Source: UBA10939 sp050942745 (GTDB lineage: Bacteria; Myxococcota; Myxococcia; Myxococcales; UBA5297). From it: a DNA stretch of 15,786 nt. Position numbers and translations under genes: made by a program. The notes beneath the pieces are model-generated. The model had not been told where the DNA came from. It saw only the letters and a list, made by a program, of their open reading frames with translations, and made no database searches. The stretch covers positions 1 through 15,786 of the forward strand of contig JBMNNX010000157.1 of assembly GCA_050942745.1 (NCBI GenBank), in the 5' to 3' direction. Below, piece by piece: positions 15,172 to 15,786 of the stretch (position 1 is its first letter; each line of letters opens with the position of its first letter).

Positions 15172-15251
15172 ACTGACCCGGAGGCGAAACCGCCCGAATT
15201 GCAGGCGGTGCGCCCTGTGGCCCGTCACCGAGAATGGGTCCACTTTGACCC
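15164..15251. promoter_or_regulatory. Two GGGT-N6-TGACCC motifs upstream of the kinase
   Basis: GGGT-N6-TGACCC occurs at 15164-15179 and again at 15236-15251, 72 bp apart and in the same orientation. Each is an inverted repeat (GGGTCA/ACCC). The far copy is about 65-80 bp upstream of the candidate -24 element, a distance suited to an activator site; the near copy overlaps the promoter. A poor third copy lies at 15449-15464 (CGGT in place of GGGT). They may be regulator binding sites or relics of an insertion-sequence end. Confidence 0.45.
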
Positions 15252-15324
15252 GGCCGCGAGACTGATCCAAAGATTACTTGTGGTTAGCCGGAGGTGCCAG
15301 CGGACCCACGGGACGCATTTGGGA

Positions 15325-15435
15325 GTCGGAAAGCTGCCGAGCGAACCCCTCTGAAGGAGCCGCCGCCGAGATGGCGTTCTTGAGCGCGGCGAAGTTCTGT
15401 CGGAAAGCTGCCGAGCGAACCCCTCTGAAGGAGCC
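15325..15435. repeat. Exact 37-bp direct repeat, two copies with 37-bp spacer
   Basis: Positions 15325-15361 and 15399-15435 are identical over 37 bases, beginning GTCGGAAAGCTGCCGAGCGA and ending CTGAAGGAGCC, with a 37-base unrelated spacer between. The flanking bases differ on both sides, so the copies are sharply bounded. The repeat/spacer sizes resemble a minimal CRISPR unit, but there are only two copies and no cas gene in view, so it is listed as a plain repeat. Confidence 0.75.
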
Positions 15436-15786
15436 TCCGAGGCGCCGGCGGTCGCGGCTGACCCACACGCGCCGGACGTGGAGGCCGCCGACCGCCCGAG
15501 CGCCCTCCTGGGACGCGCCGGCCACGGCGGATATCTCGAGGCAGCGGGCGCACCCGCCTCGCGCGCCGGAGCACGGGTGCCTTTGCCCTCAGGCGTGAGA
15601 CCGATGCCCTGTCGCCCTGCACGGCCGCTGGTCGTCTTGCGCAGGCGGCGGGAGCGCGACTAGTACACCGTCCCGCAAGTTGCTTCCGGGTTGAGCGATA
15701 GGGGGCCAAGGCTGCATAAGGACGCATGCCCGGCCCGTCAGCACGCTCCGTCGTTCTCTCTCCGTCTGCCAAGGCGGAGTTTGAAG
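15436..15786. other. Right-edge region without a convincing gene
   Basis: Several open frames cross this stretch on both strands, but they are rich in Arg, Pro, Ala and Gly, with no recognisable domain and no good ribosome binding site. A short minus-strand segment with CARC at about 15541-15552 could be the decayed end of a Cys-containing protein, but a stop lies close upstream. The base pattern from about 15660 onward is less GC-rich and could be a promoter region for something beyond the edge. Confidence 0.35.

Noticed and set aside
15160..15290. IS21-type insertion sequence end
   Set aside because: The repeated TGACCC/GGGTCA motifs recall IS21 termini, but there is no istA/istB coding sequence, no defined terminal repeat and no target duplication in view.
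15325..15435. Calling the 37-bp repeat a CRISPR array
   Set aside because: Only two copies, one spacer and no cas gene in the window. Recorded as a repeat with CRISPR as one option.

Overview
The window is about 15.8 kb of very GC-rich bacterial DNA with strong G/C third-position bias. Three things suggest a Myxococcota or other deltaproteobacterial-lineage chromosome: two sigma54-type (NtrC-class) response regulators, a secreted lipoprotein with the Asp/Gly/Ala-rich linker common in that group, and a long-linker PilZ protein. This is inference from gene content. No rRNA or tRNA was seen.

Left part (1-3133). A WYL-domain regulator is cut by the left edge and is followed by a small DUF1232 (YkvA-like) membrane protein, both on the minus strand. 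Divergent from them is a coupled plus-strand pair, an ADP-ribosylglycohydrolase and a PPP-type metallophosphoesterase. Both are intact in content, but each is broken by one frameshift.

Middle (3134-5980). A GGCC-rich, hairpin-prone noncoding stretch separates this pair from a minus-strand TPR protein. After about 470 bp with no gene comes a tightly overlapping plus-strand trio: an 80-aa unknown, an ArdC-like N-domain fused to an HExxH peptidase, and a 59-aa two-CxxC protein. This trio and the ADP-ribosyl/phosphatase pair are the most accessory-like parts of the window.

Region 5981-9830. An orphan NtrC-class response regulator is preceded by a possible -24/-12 promoter. It converges on a minus-strand operon of trpS (tryptophanyl-tRNA synthetase) followed by a coiled-coil/PilZ c-di-GMP effector.

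Right part (9831-15786), all genes on the minus strand. A PAS histidine kinase with a degenerate receiver-like N-terminus is followed 2 bp later by its NtrC-class response regulator. Next come a repeat-rich spacer and a GHL10-type glycosidase-like lipoprotein. Upstream of the kinase are a good sigma54 promoter match, two copies of a GGGT-N6-TGACCC motif and an exact 37-bp direct repeat. The last ~350 bp show no convincing gene.

Working model: the kinase/regulator pair is probably an autoregulated sigma54-dependent two-component system. The left and middle parts hold small accessory modules that may concern ADP-ribose signalling and mobile-element or anti-restriction biology. Those roles are inferred from domain families only.
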